Of a stretch of 64,000 nt of DNA, positions 33,063 to 40,523 are shown one piece after another. The notes beneath the pieces are model-generated. The model made no database searches and had not been told where the DNA came from. It worked only from the letters and a program-made list of their open reading frames with translations. Source of the stretch: Nitrospirota bacterium (GTDB lineage Bacteria; Nitrospirota; Nitrospiria; Nitrospirales; Nitrospiraceae). A program made the translations under genes and the position numbers. The stretch lies in assembly GCA_030682135.1 (NCBI GenBank), contig JAUXQT010000003.1, forward strand, positions 1 to 64,000, in the 5' to 3' direction. The first letter of the stretch is position 1. Each line of letters starts with the position of its first letter.

Positions 33063-33533
33063 CTAGAGGCCCAGGTCTGAGAGCCCTGGATGGTCATCCG
33101 GTCGACGCCCCAGCGGCCAGTGATACTTGCGCTCCGCCTCGCTGATCGGCAGGTCGTTGATGCTGGCGATACGGCGACGCATGTACCCCTGCTCGTCGAA
33201 TTCCCAGTTTTCATTGCCGTAGGACCGGAACCACCTGCCGGCATCATCATGCCATTCATAGGCAAATCTCACCGCAATACGATTCCCGGAAAACGCCCAT
33301 AACTCCTTGATGAGCCGATAGTCCAACTCCTTGCTCCATTTTCGAGTCAAAAACTGCACGATGGCGTCACGTCCCGCAAGGAACTCCGCGCGGTTGCGCC
33401 AGACACTGTCTTGCGTGTACGCCATGGCAACCCGCTGCGGGTCGCGGGTATTCCAAGCGTCTTCGGCCATGCGAACTTTTTGCGCGGCAGTTTTGGCGTC
33501 GAATGGCGGCAATGGTGGTCTTGGGGCTTCCAT
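33063..33533 (-). CDS. DUF1348-family protein (NTF2-like fold), 156 aa
   Basis: This is a conserved small protein of the SnoaL/NTF2-like superfamily. The DUF1348 pattern is clear: [62 protein letters not shown] and the C-terminal [16 protein letters not shown]. The biochemical role is not known. Such genes are widespread in Proteobacteria, and this block (DUF1348, DoxX, DUF1272) could have come by transfer. No signal peptide. Confidence 0.9.
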   Translation of the reverse strand: MEAPRPPLPPFDAKTAAQKVRMAEDAWNTRDPQRVAMAYTQDSVWRNRAEFLAGRDAIVQFLTRKWSKELDYRLIKELWAFSGNRIAVRFAYEWHDDAGRWFRSYGNENWEFDEQGYMRRRIASINDLPISEAERKYHWPLGRRPDDHPGLSDLGL

Positions 33534-33661
33534 ATCGCTCCTTACGAGAAAGTTTGAGTTTGCCTATCGACTACTGCGAAGCAATAAAAGACTCTGGAAC
33601 AATTGCTCGTTCATTCTATGTACACCATCATCGATAAAAACAGCCATGCTCGAGAGGGGCA

Positions 33662-34069
33662 TCAATGACCATGGGAACACCTTTCAGTTCCCGCCTTCTC
33701 ATATTGCGGCCTGCTGTACCAATAGGCCCAGGCAATCAATATGCCTTGAAGAAAGAGCCGGAGCCATAGGCCAAGAGACGAGGCCCAGGGATACAGTTCA
33801 GGGTGCAAAGCCATGTGCACATTCGCCGGAAAGACCGCGATCAACAAAGCGATCAATCCCCAGGCCGCCAACCAGGACCACCGCTCGAACAGCAGAAGCC
33901 CTCCCAACCCGATCTCCGCAACGCCGCTGACGTATACCAACGCCACAGGCCAGGGCAGATAGGGCGGCATGATGCTCAGATAAAACGGTGTGTTGAGAAA
34001 ATGGTTCGCTCCGGCCGCCATAAAGAACAGGCCGTACAGCCATCGCGAGATGTGTTTGAGGCGATTCAT
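33662..34069 (-). CDS. DoxX-like membrane protein, 135 aa
   Basis: Four transmembrane segments are visible: LYGLFFMAAGANHFL, PVALVYVSGVAEIGLGGLLLF, WLAAWGLIALLIAVFPANVHM and LRLFLQGILIAWAYWY. The order and the FMAAGANHFL / GVAEIGLGG signatures match DoxX-like proteins (related to thiosulfate:quinone oxidoreductase DoxD/DoxX). Function in this organism is unknown. The neighbouring DUF1272 gene is read in the same direction with a short gap, and they may be co-transcribed. Confidence 0.85.
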   Translation of the reverse strand: MNRLKHISRWLYGLFFMAAGANHFLNTPFYLSIMPPYLPWPVALVYVSGVAEIGLGGLLLFERWSWLAAWGLIALLIAVFPANVHMALHPELYPWASSLGLWLRLFLQGILIAWAYWYSRPQYEKAGTERCSHGH

Positions 34070-34116
34070 CGCTCAGACTGAATCCGTCGCGGTACATACC
34101 ATGGCAGGTCAATCCT

Positions 34117-34425
34117 CTATCGCTTGTCCGGTGGGATCGTCTTGATCTTGCCCGAGAACCGTTCATGCGTCGCCGGATCGACCGGCCGATGCTTCACCTT
34201 CGTGCCAGCCGGATCCTTACCGAGAAAATTGCCGCCATTCCAATTCTCCGTGGGCCTGATCGGCCTCGGAGCGAACCCGCCGCCGCAATTCGGACAGACA
34301 TTTTCCAGAACCTGTTCGACACAGGCCATGCAGAACGTGCATTCATACGAGCAGATCCGCGCCTCAAGCGACTCAGGCGGCAGCGCCTTGCTGCAATGCT
34401 CGCAGGTCGGTCTGAGTTCAAGCAT
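34117..34425 (-). CDS. DUF1272 zinc-binding protein, 102 aa
   Basis: Eight cysteines are spaced as zinc ligands: CEHC, RICSYECTFCMACVE and NVCPNCGGGF. They are followed by the conserved RPIRPTENWNGGNFLGKDPA tail. This is the DUF1272 family of small zinc proteins, with no known function. The initiating MLELRPTCEHCSKALPPES matches the family from its first residue. A short recurring motif lies ~30 bases upstream, at the 3' end of the next minus-strand gene. Confidence 0.92.
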   Translation of the reverse strand: MLELRPTCEHCSKALPPESLEARICSYECTFCMACVEQVLENVCPNCGGGFAPRPIRPTENWNGGNFLGKDPAGTKVKHRPVDPATHERFSGKIKTIPPDKR

Positions 34426-34456
34426 GGGGTCTTGGATGTGTTGCTGCCACTACATG

Positions 34457-34482
34457 CAATCAGTGGCTCCTGGAACCTTTTT
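34457..34482. repeat. Short recurring motif, copy 2
   Basis: CAATCAGTGGCTCCTGGAACCTTTTTC overlaps the stop codon of the trypsin-like protease gene. The palindromic centre GGCTCCTGGAACC and the nearby GAACC/GGTTC pair can form small hairpins. It is closely matched at 35377. Confidence 0.6.
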
Positions 34483-35302
34483 CAGGTTCAGCTCCCTCAG
34501 CCTGCAGGATGGTGTCTCGAATAAACTTGGAAGGGACAACCGCTGCGAGCTTTCCTCCCGTATCGTCGCTAATGGTGCCATGAACAAGGCCAACCACGGT
34601 AGTCGGCGCCGACTTATTTGGAAACACAAGACCACCACTAGAAGCGAATGGCCCAGGCATTTGAAAAACAGGTCCGCCACTGAACCCGCCAATGCTTGGC
34701 TTGTCGAGGACGAAGAACGTAGCTTCCTTCTTAATATCGGGACTGAATATTCGAAGCAATCCACTTGCAGGCTTCGCCTCACTCGTAATCGGTGAAAAGC
34801 GGCCGGTCGTTCCGAGTGCCAAAGGAAATCCCATTACCGTTACCGGGCGCTCCCGCTCTGGAGCGCTCTCCTCCGAGGCGAGCAAAACAAATCCCAGAAA
34901 GCGACCTTGCATCAGCGGAAGGGTCTTGCTATTAAGATTCAGTTTTAGAACCGCCACATCAGACTCACTATGAACCTGCCAGGACAACTTCTCGCCATCA
35001 GAAAGTAGGTCTTTCAGTAAAATCGAGACGGGGATGTCCTTTGCGGCCCGAACCGTAACAGTTGAATTACCCGTCAAGAACTGAGCTACGTGAGCTGCAG
35101 TGACTAGGTACGGCTGCTCTGCTATGCCCAAGCCCCGCGATTCTGCAGTAACAAAGAACCCTGTACCATTTTGATTGCCTTCTTTGAGGTAAGCAACCGT
35201 GACCGAGAGATCATCCAGAGTCATCGCCTGTACTCCACTATATTCAGTCAGAGTCAATGCGCTTGCAGTAAGAGACACTATAAGAAGTAGAGGAAATTTC
35301 AC
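34460..35302 (-). CDS. Exported trypsin-like serine peptidase, 280 aa
   Basis: A signal peptide (FPLLLIVSLTASALTLTEYSGVQA) leads into a chymotrypsin-fold protease. Catalytic residues are visible as VTAAHV (His), ESDVAVLKL (Asp) and GGFSGGPVFQ (Ser in GxSGGP). There is no PDZ domain, so it is simpler than DegP/HtrA. Base composition is more AT-rich than the core genes, consistent with an accessory origin. It appears to be a single-gene unit: the short recurring motif overlaps its 3' end, and another copy lies upstream beyond its start. Confidence 0.85.
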   Translation of the reverse strand: MKFPLLLIVSLTASALTLTEYSGVQAMTLDDLSVTVAYLKEGNQNGTGFFVTAESRGLGIAEQPYLVTAAHVAQFLTGNSTVTVRAAKDIPVSILLKDLLSDGEKLSWQVHSESDVAVLKLNLNSKTLPLMQGRFLGFVLLASEESAPERERPVTVMGFPLALGTTGRFSPITSEAKPASGLLRIFSPDIKKEATFFVLDKPSIGGFSGGPVFQMPGPFASSGGLVFPNKSAPTTVVGLVHGTISDDTGGKLAAVVPSKFIRDTILQAEGAEPEKGSRSH

Positions 35303-35376
35303 GGCACCCCCATGGCTATATACTGATGAAGATACTAAGAAACTCGATGTCCGAGTTCATGCTTTACGGAAAGGGG

Positions 35377-35404
35377 CAATCAATGGTTCCTGGAACCTTT
35401 ACCA
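35377..35404. repeat. Short recurring motif, copy 3
   Basis: CAATCAATGGTTCCTGGAACCTTTACCAG contains the perfect palindrome GGTTCCTGGAACC (allowing the central base). It lies three bases from the stop codon of the 207-aa gene. A half copy (TTGAACCTTTCCAGCCCTCA) is seen at that gene's other end, ~36030-36050. Confidence 0.6.
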
Positions 35405-35406
35405 GC

Positions 35407-36030
35407 TCAATCCGCCGGAAGATTCTGCGAAAGGTAGGCCAACAACTCTTCGATTGGACCTCCGTAGTCGCGATCGATGAGCGCCTGTAATTGGCGAACA
35501 GACTCCTCCTTCCACCGCGCAAGTTCTTCTACGGAAGCATCGCGTGCCGGCTTTGATGTCTTTACAGCCTTGAACGCGCGAATTCGCTCCACCAATTCAC
35601 GAAGTCGTGGTGCATCAGGGAACAAAGCACGGACCGTTCCGAGATCCTCGAAGAGGGCTTGGTTATTTTTCACGATGTCGAAAACAAGGTCCTCGCTTCG
35701 GTGCATCCAGCGCTGAGCCTCTTGCAGGTCGAGGGAATCCTTAGGCGACCCTGAACGCTTCCACCGCGCCTCGTGATAGTCAGAAAAGATCATCGCCTCA
35801 TATCGAGAGACATACAGTTGTATGGTGCCGAACTTTCGTCCGGTAAGTCGTGCATAAACTTGGCGCTGGCCCTGAACCTTTTGGAGGTGGACTTGTGACG
35901 AGAATTGAAACTGGGATGCATAATACTGCCCCACGATCCCACCACCCGCTGCAAGCACCCCACCAACAACAGTGGCGAGCAGTGTCCTCCAGGCGTCGTG
36001 CCTTCTGACACTTTGATCTTGGTTACGCAC
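35407..36030 (-). CDS. Hypothetical single-pass membrane protein, 207 aa
   Basis: An N-terminal cytosolic stretch (MRNQDQSVRRHDAWR) precedes one transmembrane helix (TLLATVVGGVLAAGGGIVG). A long, highly charged alpha-helical region follows (QVYARLTGRKFGTIQLYVSRYE; AFKAVKTSKPARDASVEELARW). It is predicted to extend into the periplasm or cytosol as a coiled domain. No family was recognised. The gene is flanked at both ends by the short recurring motif and belongs to the AT-richer accessory block. Confidence 0.7.
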   Translation of the reverse strand: MRNQDQSVRRHDAWRTLLATVVGGVLAAGGGIVGQYYASQFQFSSQVHLQKVQGQRQVYARLTGRKFGTIQLYVSRYEAMIFSDYHEARWKRSGSPKDSLDLQEAQRWMHRSEDLVFDIVKNNQALFEDLGTVRALFPDAPRLRELVERIRAFKAVKTSKPARDASVEELARWKEESVRQLQALIDRDYGGPIEELLAYLSQNLPAD

Positions 36031-36254
36031 TTGAACCTTTCCAGCCCTCAGTCTGCTGTTTCTTATCCTGACGGCCTAACGATTGAGTATGCTGACTGGC
36101 ACATTAGAAATTGTTCAATGGCTTCTTCCCTACAGTTTCCAATCAGGGATGAACCTCTCCGACATTGCGCTCGCCCCGATATACGACTGACGTAGAGATT
36201 CTTGCGCGCACCTAGCCACATGTCAACACTCCGTTCAGCTCTCTCGTTCTTCTC
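36031..36254. other. Gene-free gap
   Basis: No supported coding region. It begins with a half copy of the short recurring motif (TTGAACCTTTCCAG) and contains TTCAATGGCTTCTTCCCT near 36114, which may be another decayed copy. The remainder is featureless. Confidence 0.5.
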
Positions 36255-36358
36255 CTAAGAAGGGCGACCTGGTTGATCCTCGATTGCGCGCGTCGAACGA
36301 GCACATTCTTATCGTGCGCGTTCCGCGAGCAGGAGGACGACCAGGACGCCCTTCTCCC
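36255..36358 (+). repeat. Family-2 structured repeat, copy C
   Basis: The core is TTGCGCGCGTCGAACGAGCAC, ATTCTTATC, GTGCGCGTTCCGCGAGCA. The arms AGAAGGGCGACCTGGTTGATCC and, reverse-complemented, AGAAGGGCGTCCTGGTCGTCC pair over ~20 positions. It lies upstream of the mntA promoter. Confidence 0.8.
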
Positions 36359-36392
36359 ATCTGAAAGGATCCCCTCCCTCGCGCCATACCCT

Positions 36393-36435
36393 GAGTAGGA
36401 ACCGTTATTCCTCTACTCACAAGGTGTCATATAAT
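36393..36435 (+). promoter_or_regulatory. Candidate mntA promoter with inverted-repeat operator
   Basis: A perfect -10 hexamer TATAAT lies at 36430-36435, with a weak -35 about 16-17 bases before it. Overlapping the -35 region is an inverted repeat GAGTAGGAA ... TTCCTCTACTC (36393-36418). Toxin-antitoxin operons are commonly autoregulated at such sites; binding here is inference. Confidence 0.5.
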
Positions 36436-36505
36436 CGCTGCCTCCCCTCTCCCCTTCGCATGCATGTTCTTGCACCCACGGACCATTCGTGATAACTGAA
36501 GAGAT

Positions 36506-36994
36506 ATGAGCGACACCGGCCACATGACCTCGAAGGAAAGCGCCAGGGCTCAGTCTGCAATTAGACAAATCTTGGCTCGCCATCCATCTATCGCCGTGGC
36601 GATCCTCTTCGGCTCGCTCGCAGCTGGGCTCGAACGAACCGATAGCGACCTGGACCTCGCCGTGGCTTCGACCGCGCCGCTCAGTCCGCAGACCCGACTT
36701 CAGCTCATCGAAGAACTGGCGGTCGCGATGGGTCGGCCAATCGACCTGATCGATCTCTCAGAGACTCACGGACCGCTCTTGCAACAGATCCTCACAAAAG
36801 GGCGACTGCTGACCTGCACGGACAGGACACGCTACGCAGACCTGCTCCTGCGAGTGGTCTATGAAGAGGCCGACGTGATGCCCTACTACCGCCGCATCCT
36901 CGCGGAAAGAAGACAGGCATGGATCGGAACACAGCCCGCATTACCCACGGAAGCTTCTACTACAACCGCCGATACGTCGCTACGACACGCCTGA
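36506..36994 (+). CDS. mntA: MntA-like nucleotidyltransferase antitoxin, 162 aa
   Basis: This is a minimal nucleotidyltransferase of the MNT family, which inactivates HEPN toxins (HepT) by transferring AMP to a conserved tyrosine. The motif GSLAAGLERTDSDLDLAV fits GSX10DXD. The helical tail YADLLLRVVYEEADVMPYYR is typical of the family. The start is either ATG 36506 or the in-frame ATG 36524. A HepT gene lies downstream in the same orientation, but separated by ~120 bases instead of the usual overlap. The module lies between family-2 repeats C and D. Confidence 0.85.
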   Translation: MSDTGHMTSKESARAQSAIRQILARHPSIAVAILFGSLAAGLERTDSDLDLAVASTAPLSPQTRLQLIEELAVAMGRPIDLIDLSETHGPLLQQILTKGRLLTCTDRTRYADLLLRVVYEEADVMPYYRRILAERRQAWIGTQPALPTEASTTTADTSLRHA

Positions 36995-37117
36995 CGGCGG
37001 GCGGGCTCGCCGCTCACTCGGTCAACATACTGTGTTAAGTATGCCTCCCTCATTCACGACTCCGCACGCCCGTCTCGCTTGACGTCTCAACGGTTTCGTC
37101 ACGAACCCTCGTGAGTA

Positions 37118-37532
37118 ATGCGGGCTAGTCGAAGCCAAGCTGAAATCGCTCAGACGTTGCGTCGAGCGAATCGCAGCCAAGACACCGTCGTCTGCCGAAC
37201 TCCTGGCGCAGAGCCCGGACCTACAAGACATCATCGCGCTAAATCTCCAACGTGCCGTACAGTTATCCGTAGATCTTGCCTCCCACCTAATTGCCGAGAC
37301 CGACGCCCGTCCGCCCTCCACGATGGCGGAGAACTTCGACGCGCTCAAGAACCTTCAGATCATCACCCCTGCCCTGGCTGACCGTATGATAAAAGCGGTC
37401 GGATTCAGAAACATTGCAGTCCATAGCTATCACACCATTGATTGGAATATCGTTTATCAGATCTGCAGCCGTCACCTCGACGATTTTCGGCAGTTCGCCC
37501 AGGCGGTTACCCGCCGATTACACCTTTCCTAA
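37118..37532 (+). pseudogene. hepT: HepT-like HEPN toxin with frameshift near the start
   Basis: Reading from 37119 in the frame of the track ORF at 37323 gives a full HEPN toxin. It runs GLVEAKLKSLRRCVERIAAK, then DIIALNLQRAVQLSVDLASH, and MIKAVGFRNIAVHSYHTIDW, with the RX4HXY motif (RNIAVHSY) intact. No ATG, GTG or TTG is available in that frame after the TAA at 37116-37118. The only plausible start, ATG 37118, is in another frame. Removing one G from the GGG at 37122-37124 would give ATG CGG CTA GTC GAA (MRLVEAKL), the expected N-terminus. So a +1 insertion probably silences the toxin, unless a rare CTG start at 37140 is used. Confidence 0.7.
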
Positions 37533-37625
37533 CGCTCCAGCCTCAGCAAGTGCGCGCGTCTAACGAGGGCCTTCCAGGCCGTGCGTTGCACGAGCACAGG
37601 AGACCAATATTGAGCCTGGCTCTCC
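37533..37625 (+). repeat. Family-2 structured repeat, copy D
   Basis: It begins right after the hepT TAA. The core is GTGCGCGCGTCTAACGAGG, GCC-TTCCA-GGC, CGTGCGTTGCACGAGCAC. The outer arms (CTCCAGCCTCAGCAA against TTGAGCCTGGCTC) pair less well than in the other copies. Confidence 0.75.
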
Positions 37626-37648
37626 CCGTTCATTCCCACATCGGCTAC

Positions 37649-37748
37649 AGGGGAGCAGCCAGATTGTCCTTCACTGCGCGCATTGAGGGAGCACATTCTG
37701 ATTGTGCGGCCTCAGCGAGCAAGAAGGACGATCTGGCCGCTCCCCGCC
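37649..37748 (+). repeat. Family-2 structured repeat, copy E
   Basis: The core here is CTGCGCGCATTGAGGGAGCAC, ATTCTGATT, GTGCGGCCTCAGCGAGCA. AACG/CGTT of the other copies is replaced on both strands by TGAGG/CCTCA, keeping the stem. The arms GGGGAGCAGCCAGATTGTCCTTC and, reverse-complemented, GGGGAGCGGCCAGATCGTCCTTC differ at only two positions. Confidence 0.8.
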
Positions 37749-37909
37749 ACCCCTTATATGAACGGGAGGCCCAGACGCTCGCGAGCCTGACAGGCTGGGG
37801 CATCAGCGAGATCCGCAAGACAATGAACATCCAGACAGCATCAGCCCGAAAAGAGGTGGTATCAGCGGCTGTGGGTGAACTGAATCGGGGTCTTGTCGCT
37901 CAAACGACA
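37749..37909. other. Short gap with possible gene remnant
   Basis: One frame reads EREAQTLASLTGWGISEIRK and onward to AVGELNRGLVAQ, which has helix-like composition but no start codon or recognisable family. It may be a remnant. No other feature is seen. Confidence 0.3.
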
Positions 37910-37942
37910 ACGGCGAGGCCTGGGATCACCAGGCCTCGCCGT
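37910..37942. terminator. Strong bidirectional hairpin terminator
   Basis: A perfect 14-bp stem ACGGCGAGGCCTGG / CCAGGCCTCGCCGT with a five-base loop GATCA lies 40 bases beyond the stop of the minus-strand gene at 37982. On the minus strand it is followed by TGTCGTTTG. It is the most stable simple hairpin in the window. Confidence 0.8.
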
Positions 37943-37981
37943 GTCTTACTTGACGCCAGCCCTGTGGCTGACGCTCTTGCT

Positions 37982-39040
37982 CTACGTTCTGACGGAAAGA
38001 GAGAACGTCGTCTGTCGAGTTGACTGGTAGGCCAGATAGACCGATGGACCAGTTGTCGCGGGAGCAGTAGGAGTCGTAGGAGCCGGATTCGTCTGGGGCC
38101 CCTCAACCTGCTGCGTGTCGCCTGCCTTCTCATTCTGCGATGTCTTCCCGAAGTTCTTCAGGAATTGTGAAAAGTATTTGCCGAGCTTGTCCGTCTCGAT
38201 CCGTGCGTTTTTCGTCGCATCCAACACTTGCTGCACGATCGACGCAGTCTGGCTTGGCACGGCCGCAGGCGCCGCACCCTGGGTTGGCACCGTGATACCA
38301 GTCGACGGAGACGGGATCGCCGCTGCCGTCGTCGGCGCCTCACCTTGGGTCACGGCTTCAGTGGTTGGAGCCGGAGGTGGGGTCGCTGGGACTGTGGTAT
38401 CGGAAGACGGAGCAGGGATCGCCTCCTCCGTCGTGGGTGCCGGACCAAAGGTGACGGCCTGAGGTGTTGGAGTAGACGGAATGGTCGAAGGAGTCGACGT
38501 GTCGGGCTGCCCAGCCACCTCACCGGTCAAAGCGGCGGCAAAGCGGGTCACCGTTCGTTCGAAGTCGACGCTCAGGTCCAGACCGGACAGGGAGGAGTAA
38601 TCGCCAAAACTCTCGCTCAGTTTTGAAGCCTTAGCCAGAGCCGCATCATCCTGTCCGCTCAAGACTTTTCTGAAAATATTCGCCACTTTCCGAAACAGTT
38701 TGGAGAGGTCCTTCACCTCCTGGTCGTTCAGATCGCCTTCGACCGTCACGCCGAACTCCTGCTTGAGCGAGTACTCGGCATACTTCGCCTCAATATCCGT
38801 CGTCGTGCCGTTGCCTACGGCATGGGACGTATAATTCACTGCACGGAAATCCGATTCAATATCTGCGGAGAGGGTAATCTTGTCGCCTTCCGCCGTCGTC
38901 ACACTGAGGCGACCGGAGAAGTCGGTGGAGACCGCGACCCCGCCAACCTTCGTATCCAGCCGCTGGGCGCCCGTATTGTTCGAAGATGAGAGGTTGAAGA
39001 ACTGGTTCGGATCGACTTGGGTCAGCGCTTGAACGGACAT
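37982..39040 (-). CDS. Protein with low-complexity Pro/Thr repeat region, 352 aa
   Basis: Residues 1-175 form a folded domain with TKVGGVAVSTDFSGRLSVTT, DKITLSADIESDF and a charged helix LNDQEVKDLSKLFRKVANIFR. A Pro/Thr/Ala-rich region follows, built of imperfect ~30-residue repeats (EEAIPAPSSDTTVP / AAAIPSPSTGITVP, and AVTFGPAPTTE / AVTQGEAPTTA). The tail holds an amphipathic helix (DKLGKYFSQFLKNFGK). There is no signal peptide. Such architecture suggests a secreted or assembly-related scaffold, but no family was identified. It is bounded downstream by the strong terminator at 37910. Confidence 0.7.
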   Translation of the reverse strand: MSVQALTQVDPNQFFNLSSSNNTGAQRLDTKVGGVAVSTDFSGRLSVTTAEGDKITLSADIESDFRAVNYTSHAVGNGTTTDIEAKYAEYSLKQEFGVTVEGDLNDQEVKDLSKLFRKVANIFRKVLSGQDDAALAKASKLSESFGDYSSLSGLDLSVDFERTVTRFAAALTGEVAGQPDTSTPSTIPSTPTPQAVTFGPAPTTEEAIPAPSSDTTVPATPPPAPTTEAVTQGEAPTTAAAIPSPSTGITVPTQGAAPAAVPSQTASIVQQVLDATKNARIETDKLGKYFSQFLKNFGKTSQNEKAGDTQQVEGPQTNPAPTTPTAPATTGPSVYLAYQSTRQTTFSLSVRT

Positions 39041-39204
39041 GATGCCACTCCTCGATTTGACAGGCTCAGTACGACTTGCCGCGTACTTCTCCTATCGGCG
39101 CCCACTCGGTTGAACTTTAGTACGCCAGCGCTCTTGTGCTATATATAACGAATACGATCTGCGATAAGACCATCGACTCCATGCCCCACAGAGGAGGGAC
39201 CGCG

Positions 39205-39585
39205 ATGACACAACGTACTGTTTGGGCCCTATTTCCGGTACTGCTGCTGTTGATGTCTGGCTGCACACTCAAAGCCACCGTCAAGGAAACGACCGATACC
39301 ACGTCCAATGTGACAGGGACGACGTCCGGACGCACCTGGTGGAATGAAGACGGGCTCCTGCATCCCGAGCATAAACTCACAGCCTTTCTGGCCCTGAACG
39401 AGGCCAATGTGGAGCAGGATCTGGCACGAGGGCGGGGGGAATATGTGACATCGCTCGGTACCCTTCTGGGATTGCCGGACGACCAGCAGGCCGCCTTTCA
39501 CAGCAAGGCCCAGGCGAACTTCGAGGCGCTCACCACATCCGATCGAGACACCCAGGTCCAACAGGTACGGACGTTGGCTCGCTAA
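39205..39585 (+). CDS. DUF3015-family lipoprotein, 126 aa
   Basis: ATG 39205 follows GAGGAGGGAC and starts a lipoprotein signal (LFPVLLLLMSGC, lipobox Cys). The mature part has RTWWNEDGLLHPEHKLTAFL and LARGRGEYVTSLGTLLGLPD, the DUF3015 pattern. The function is unknown; members are small envelope proteins in Gram-negative bacteria. The earlier start in the track has no ribosome binding site. It precedes the Usp gene by 25 bases. Confidence 0.85.
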   Translation: MTQRTVWALFPVLLLLMSGCTLKATVKETTDTTSNVTGTTSGRTWWNEDGLLHPEHKLTAFLALNEANVEQDLARGRGEYVTSLGTLLGLPDDQQAAFHSKAQANFEALTTSDRDTQVQQVRTLAR

Positions 39586-39610
39586 ACATTGCATAAGGAA
39601 TTATCGACCG

Positions 39611-40438
39611 ATGCTCCCATTTCGACGAATTTTTAATCCCACGGATTTCTCAGCCTTAGACTCAGCGGCATTCGCCCATGCCCTCAAACTCACCTGCCTC
39701 GTACAGGGCGAGCTGACGATGATGCATGTCGACCCCGCCGTCGGGCGCAAAGACTTCGAAGACTTCCCTCGCATCCGTCCGCTCCTCGCTCGATGGGGCG
39801 TCTTGCCGGAAGGCAGCTCGAAAGAGGATGTCGTGAAATTGGGAATTCAGATCCAACGAGTCCGCGCTATCGCAGACCATGCCACAGACGCCATCCTCCA
39901 ACAGTTGATGGCCCACCCTACCGATCTGTTGGTGCTGTCGACGCACCAGCGCGAAGGGTTCGCTCGACTCACGCACAAGGCCGTGGCCGAGCCCATCTCG
40001 CGCAAGACTCACACCAAAACGCTCTTTGTCCCGACCGGCGTCGAGGGGTTCGTCTCAACGGAGACGGGCAAGATCAACCTCACCCGCGTCTTGATCCCCA
40101 TCGTCCATACGCCGAACCCGCAACCGGCCATCGATCTTGCCGCGGAGCTGGCGAGTGCGTTGGGCAGCGAGAACGTCTTATTCGAACTGGTGCATCTTGG
40201 GAAAGAAGCCGATCTCCCAAAATTCACCAAGCCTGAGCGCCCAGGCTGGTCCTGGGAGACCCTCGCCGCGAAGGGCGATCCGGTCGAATGGATCTTGGCA
40301 GCGGGAGCGGAGTTCGACGTGGACCTGATCGTGATGATGACGGAAGGTCACAGCAGCCTGTTCGACCTGCTTCGCGGCAGCACCACCGAGCGGGTGGTCC
40401 GTGGGGCCCGTTGCCCCTTACTCGCTATTCCTGCATAG
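39611..40438 (+). CDS. Tandem universal stress protein, 275 aa
   Basis: Two UspA domains are present. The first, FRRIFNPTDFSALDSAAFAHALKL, ends in an atypical SRKTHTKTLFVP. The second starts at residue ~150 (INLTRVLIPIVHTPNPQPAID) and ends STTERVVRGARCPLLAIPA, close to the Gx2GX9G(S/T) ATP-type signature in degraded form (GHSSLFDLLRGSTTERVV). Tandem Usp proteins bind nucleotides and respond to stress; the trigger here is unknown. Confidence 0.9.
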   Translation: MLPFRRIFNPTDFSALDSAAFAHALKLTCLVQGELTMMHVDPAVGRKDFEDFPRIRPLLARWGVLPEGSSKEDVVKLGIQIQRVRAIADHATDAILQQLMAHPTDLLVLSTHQREGFARLTHKAVAEPISRKTHTKTLFVPTGVEGFVSTETGKINLTRVLIPIVHTPNPQPAIDLAAELASALGSENVLFELVHLGKEADLPKFTKPERPGWSWETLAAKGDPVEWILAAGAEFDVDLIVMMTEGHSSLFDLLRGSTTERVVRGARCPLLAIPA

Positions 40439-40523
40439 CCTCTACCGTTCGGTTGACAGGAAAATAGGCGGCGATTACAGTGGGCCCCACCTCGCACCCC
40501 ACCTTCTTTCGACAGGGAGGCCT

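Noticed and set aside
36235-36420. 61-aa minus-strand ORF
   Set aside because: Consists of the family-2 element copy C and the promoter region.
12290-37748. Integron attC sites
   Set aside because: The core contains AAC/GTT-type words (GTCCAAC, GTCTAAC) reminiscent of attC R boxes. However, they are only ~20-24 bases apart, the right box does not fit GTTRRRY, and the variable part is outside rather than inside the core. No integrase gene is present.
37442-38023. 193-aa plus-strand ORF after hepT
   Set aside because: It reads through two family-2 elements, a terminator hairpin and the end of the opposite gene.
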